A DNA stretch of 20,214 nt from Proteromonas lacertae (Eukaryota > Sar > Bigyra > Opalinata > Proteromonadidae). Below are positions 19,918 through 20,214 of this stretch, in pieces. The stretch covers positions 1-20,214 of the forward strand of contig NGBS01001271.1 in the NCBI GenBank assembly GCA_002245135.1. Reading direction: 5' to 3'. Each line of letters begins with the position of its first letter. The first letter of the stretch is position 1. The notes below the pieces were generated by a model, which saw only the letters and a program-made list of their open reading frames with translations, ran no database searches and was not told the DNA's origin. A program made the position numbers and the translations under genes.

Positions 19918-20214
19918 TTAATCTACTTCACTAAAGTATATCTTCAATACACGCTCAACATCCTTGTTACAAACAATACATTGCTATTAAAATAATATAT
20001 AATCAACAATATATAAAATATACTTTCCCTTTCAAATCATTAGCACATTCTTCACAATAGTAATAACATCCACAAGGTACTGCACAATAAGAAATAATAT
20101 TCTTTTCACATTTCTTACATCTTACTTTCTTCATTTTTTCTAATCTTTATTCAAACTAACCAATTCTTTTTCACTTCTTTCTACTTTCTTCAATTTTCCT
20201 TTATCAACAAAATA
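19918..20214 (-). CDS. Small RING-type gene, 5' end beyond or near the window edge
   Basis: Exons 20024-20134 and 19918-19983 flank a 40-nt phase-0 intron. From the ATG at 20134 the protein has only 58 residues, nearly all RING: VRCKKCEKNIISYCAVPCGC, YYYCEECANDLKGK, then QCIVCNKD. The cysteine pairs and the PCGC variant match the RING protein at 18151-18697. The intron falls at the same place (after GK, before the last CxxC) and the last exons are equally long, 66 nt. Upstream, 20135-20214 is open in another frame and lysine/glutamate-rich (KLKKVERSEKELVSLNKD), joined only by a one-base change in GATTAG near 20140. So the real protein may be longer, with a coiled-coil-like N-terminus leaving the window. 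Confidence 0.68.

Noticed and set aside
1-20214. Transposons, retroelements, tRNA or rRNA genes, CRISPR arrays
   Set aside because: No reverse transcriptase, transposase or integrase motif, terminal repeats, tRNA cloverleaf or regular spaced repeats were seen on either strand.

Overview
The window is nuclear DNA from an AT-rich, gene-dense unicellular eukaryote. The evidence is spliced genes with tiny introns, an eS17 ribosomal protein, a LIN54/tesmin CXC factor, a PHTF-family membrane protein, BTB, SPRY, kelch and RING proteins, and a GTPase of the mitochondrial EngB/GTPBP8 type. TAA, TAG and TGA all end genes, so the genetic code looks standard. The lineage cannot be fixed from sequence alone; an amoebozoan or another AT-rich protist is plausible, but this is inference.

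About 33 introns can be placed. They are 26 to 70 nt long, essentially all begin GTAT and almost all end TAG. Many apparent breaks between neighbouring open frames are therefore introns.

Layout: (1) a fragment of a BTB/SPRY-type gene at the left edge (1-44, -), then a PHTF gene (104-1911, -). (2) A divergent pseudokinase plus RI-type LRR gene (1977-4899, +) that reads through only with about seven one-base frame changes. (3) A six-exon, low-complexity S/T/N-rich gene (5023-7496, -). (4) A divergent CXC gene with a C-terminal F-box-like motif (7643-9151, +). (5) A second, shorter and damaged pseudokinase-LRR gene (9297-11197, +). (6) A nearly perfect 373-bp copy of part of the CXC gene (11345-11717), followed by about 0.7 kb without a gene that holds an E2F/CHR-like cluster. 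(7) A single-exon protein with two copies of an eight-cysteine cassette (12445-13392, +). (8) A shrunken pseudogene (13448-14264, -) beside its intact BTB-BACK-Ig-like-SPRY paralogue (14457-16564, -). (9) An EngB GTPase (16763-17555, -) divergent from eS17 (17599-18083, +), with only 43 bp between them. (10) A RING protein (18151-18697, -), a heavily frameshifted kelch gene (18739-19801, -) and a second small RING gene (19918 to the right edge, -).

Three themes stand out. Small segmental duplications recur (CXC exon, BTB/SPRY gene with its promoter, RING pair, pseudokinase-LRR pair). One-base frame changes are very uneven: none in five long genes, many in the pseudokinase-LRR and kelch genes, two in eS17, one in PHTF. 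Several proteins look new in architecture: the pseudokinase-LRR pair, the CXC plus F-box protein and the twin eight-cysteine protein. The intact genes suggest basic functions (mitoribosome assembly, cytosolic ribosome, cell-cycle transcription, ubiquitin ligation), but they form no obvious single pathway.
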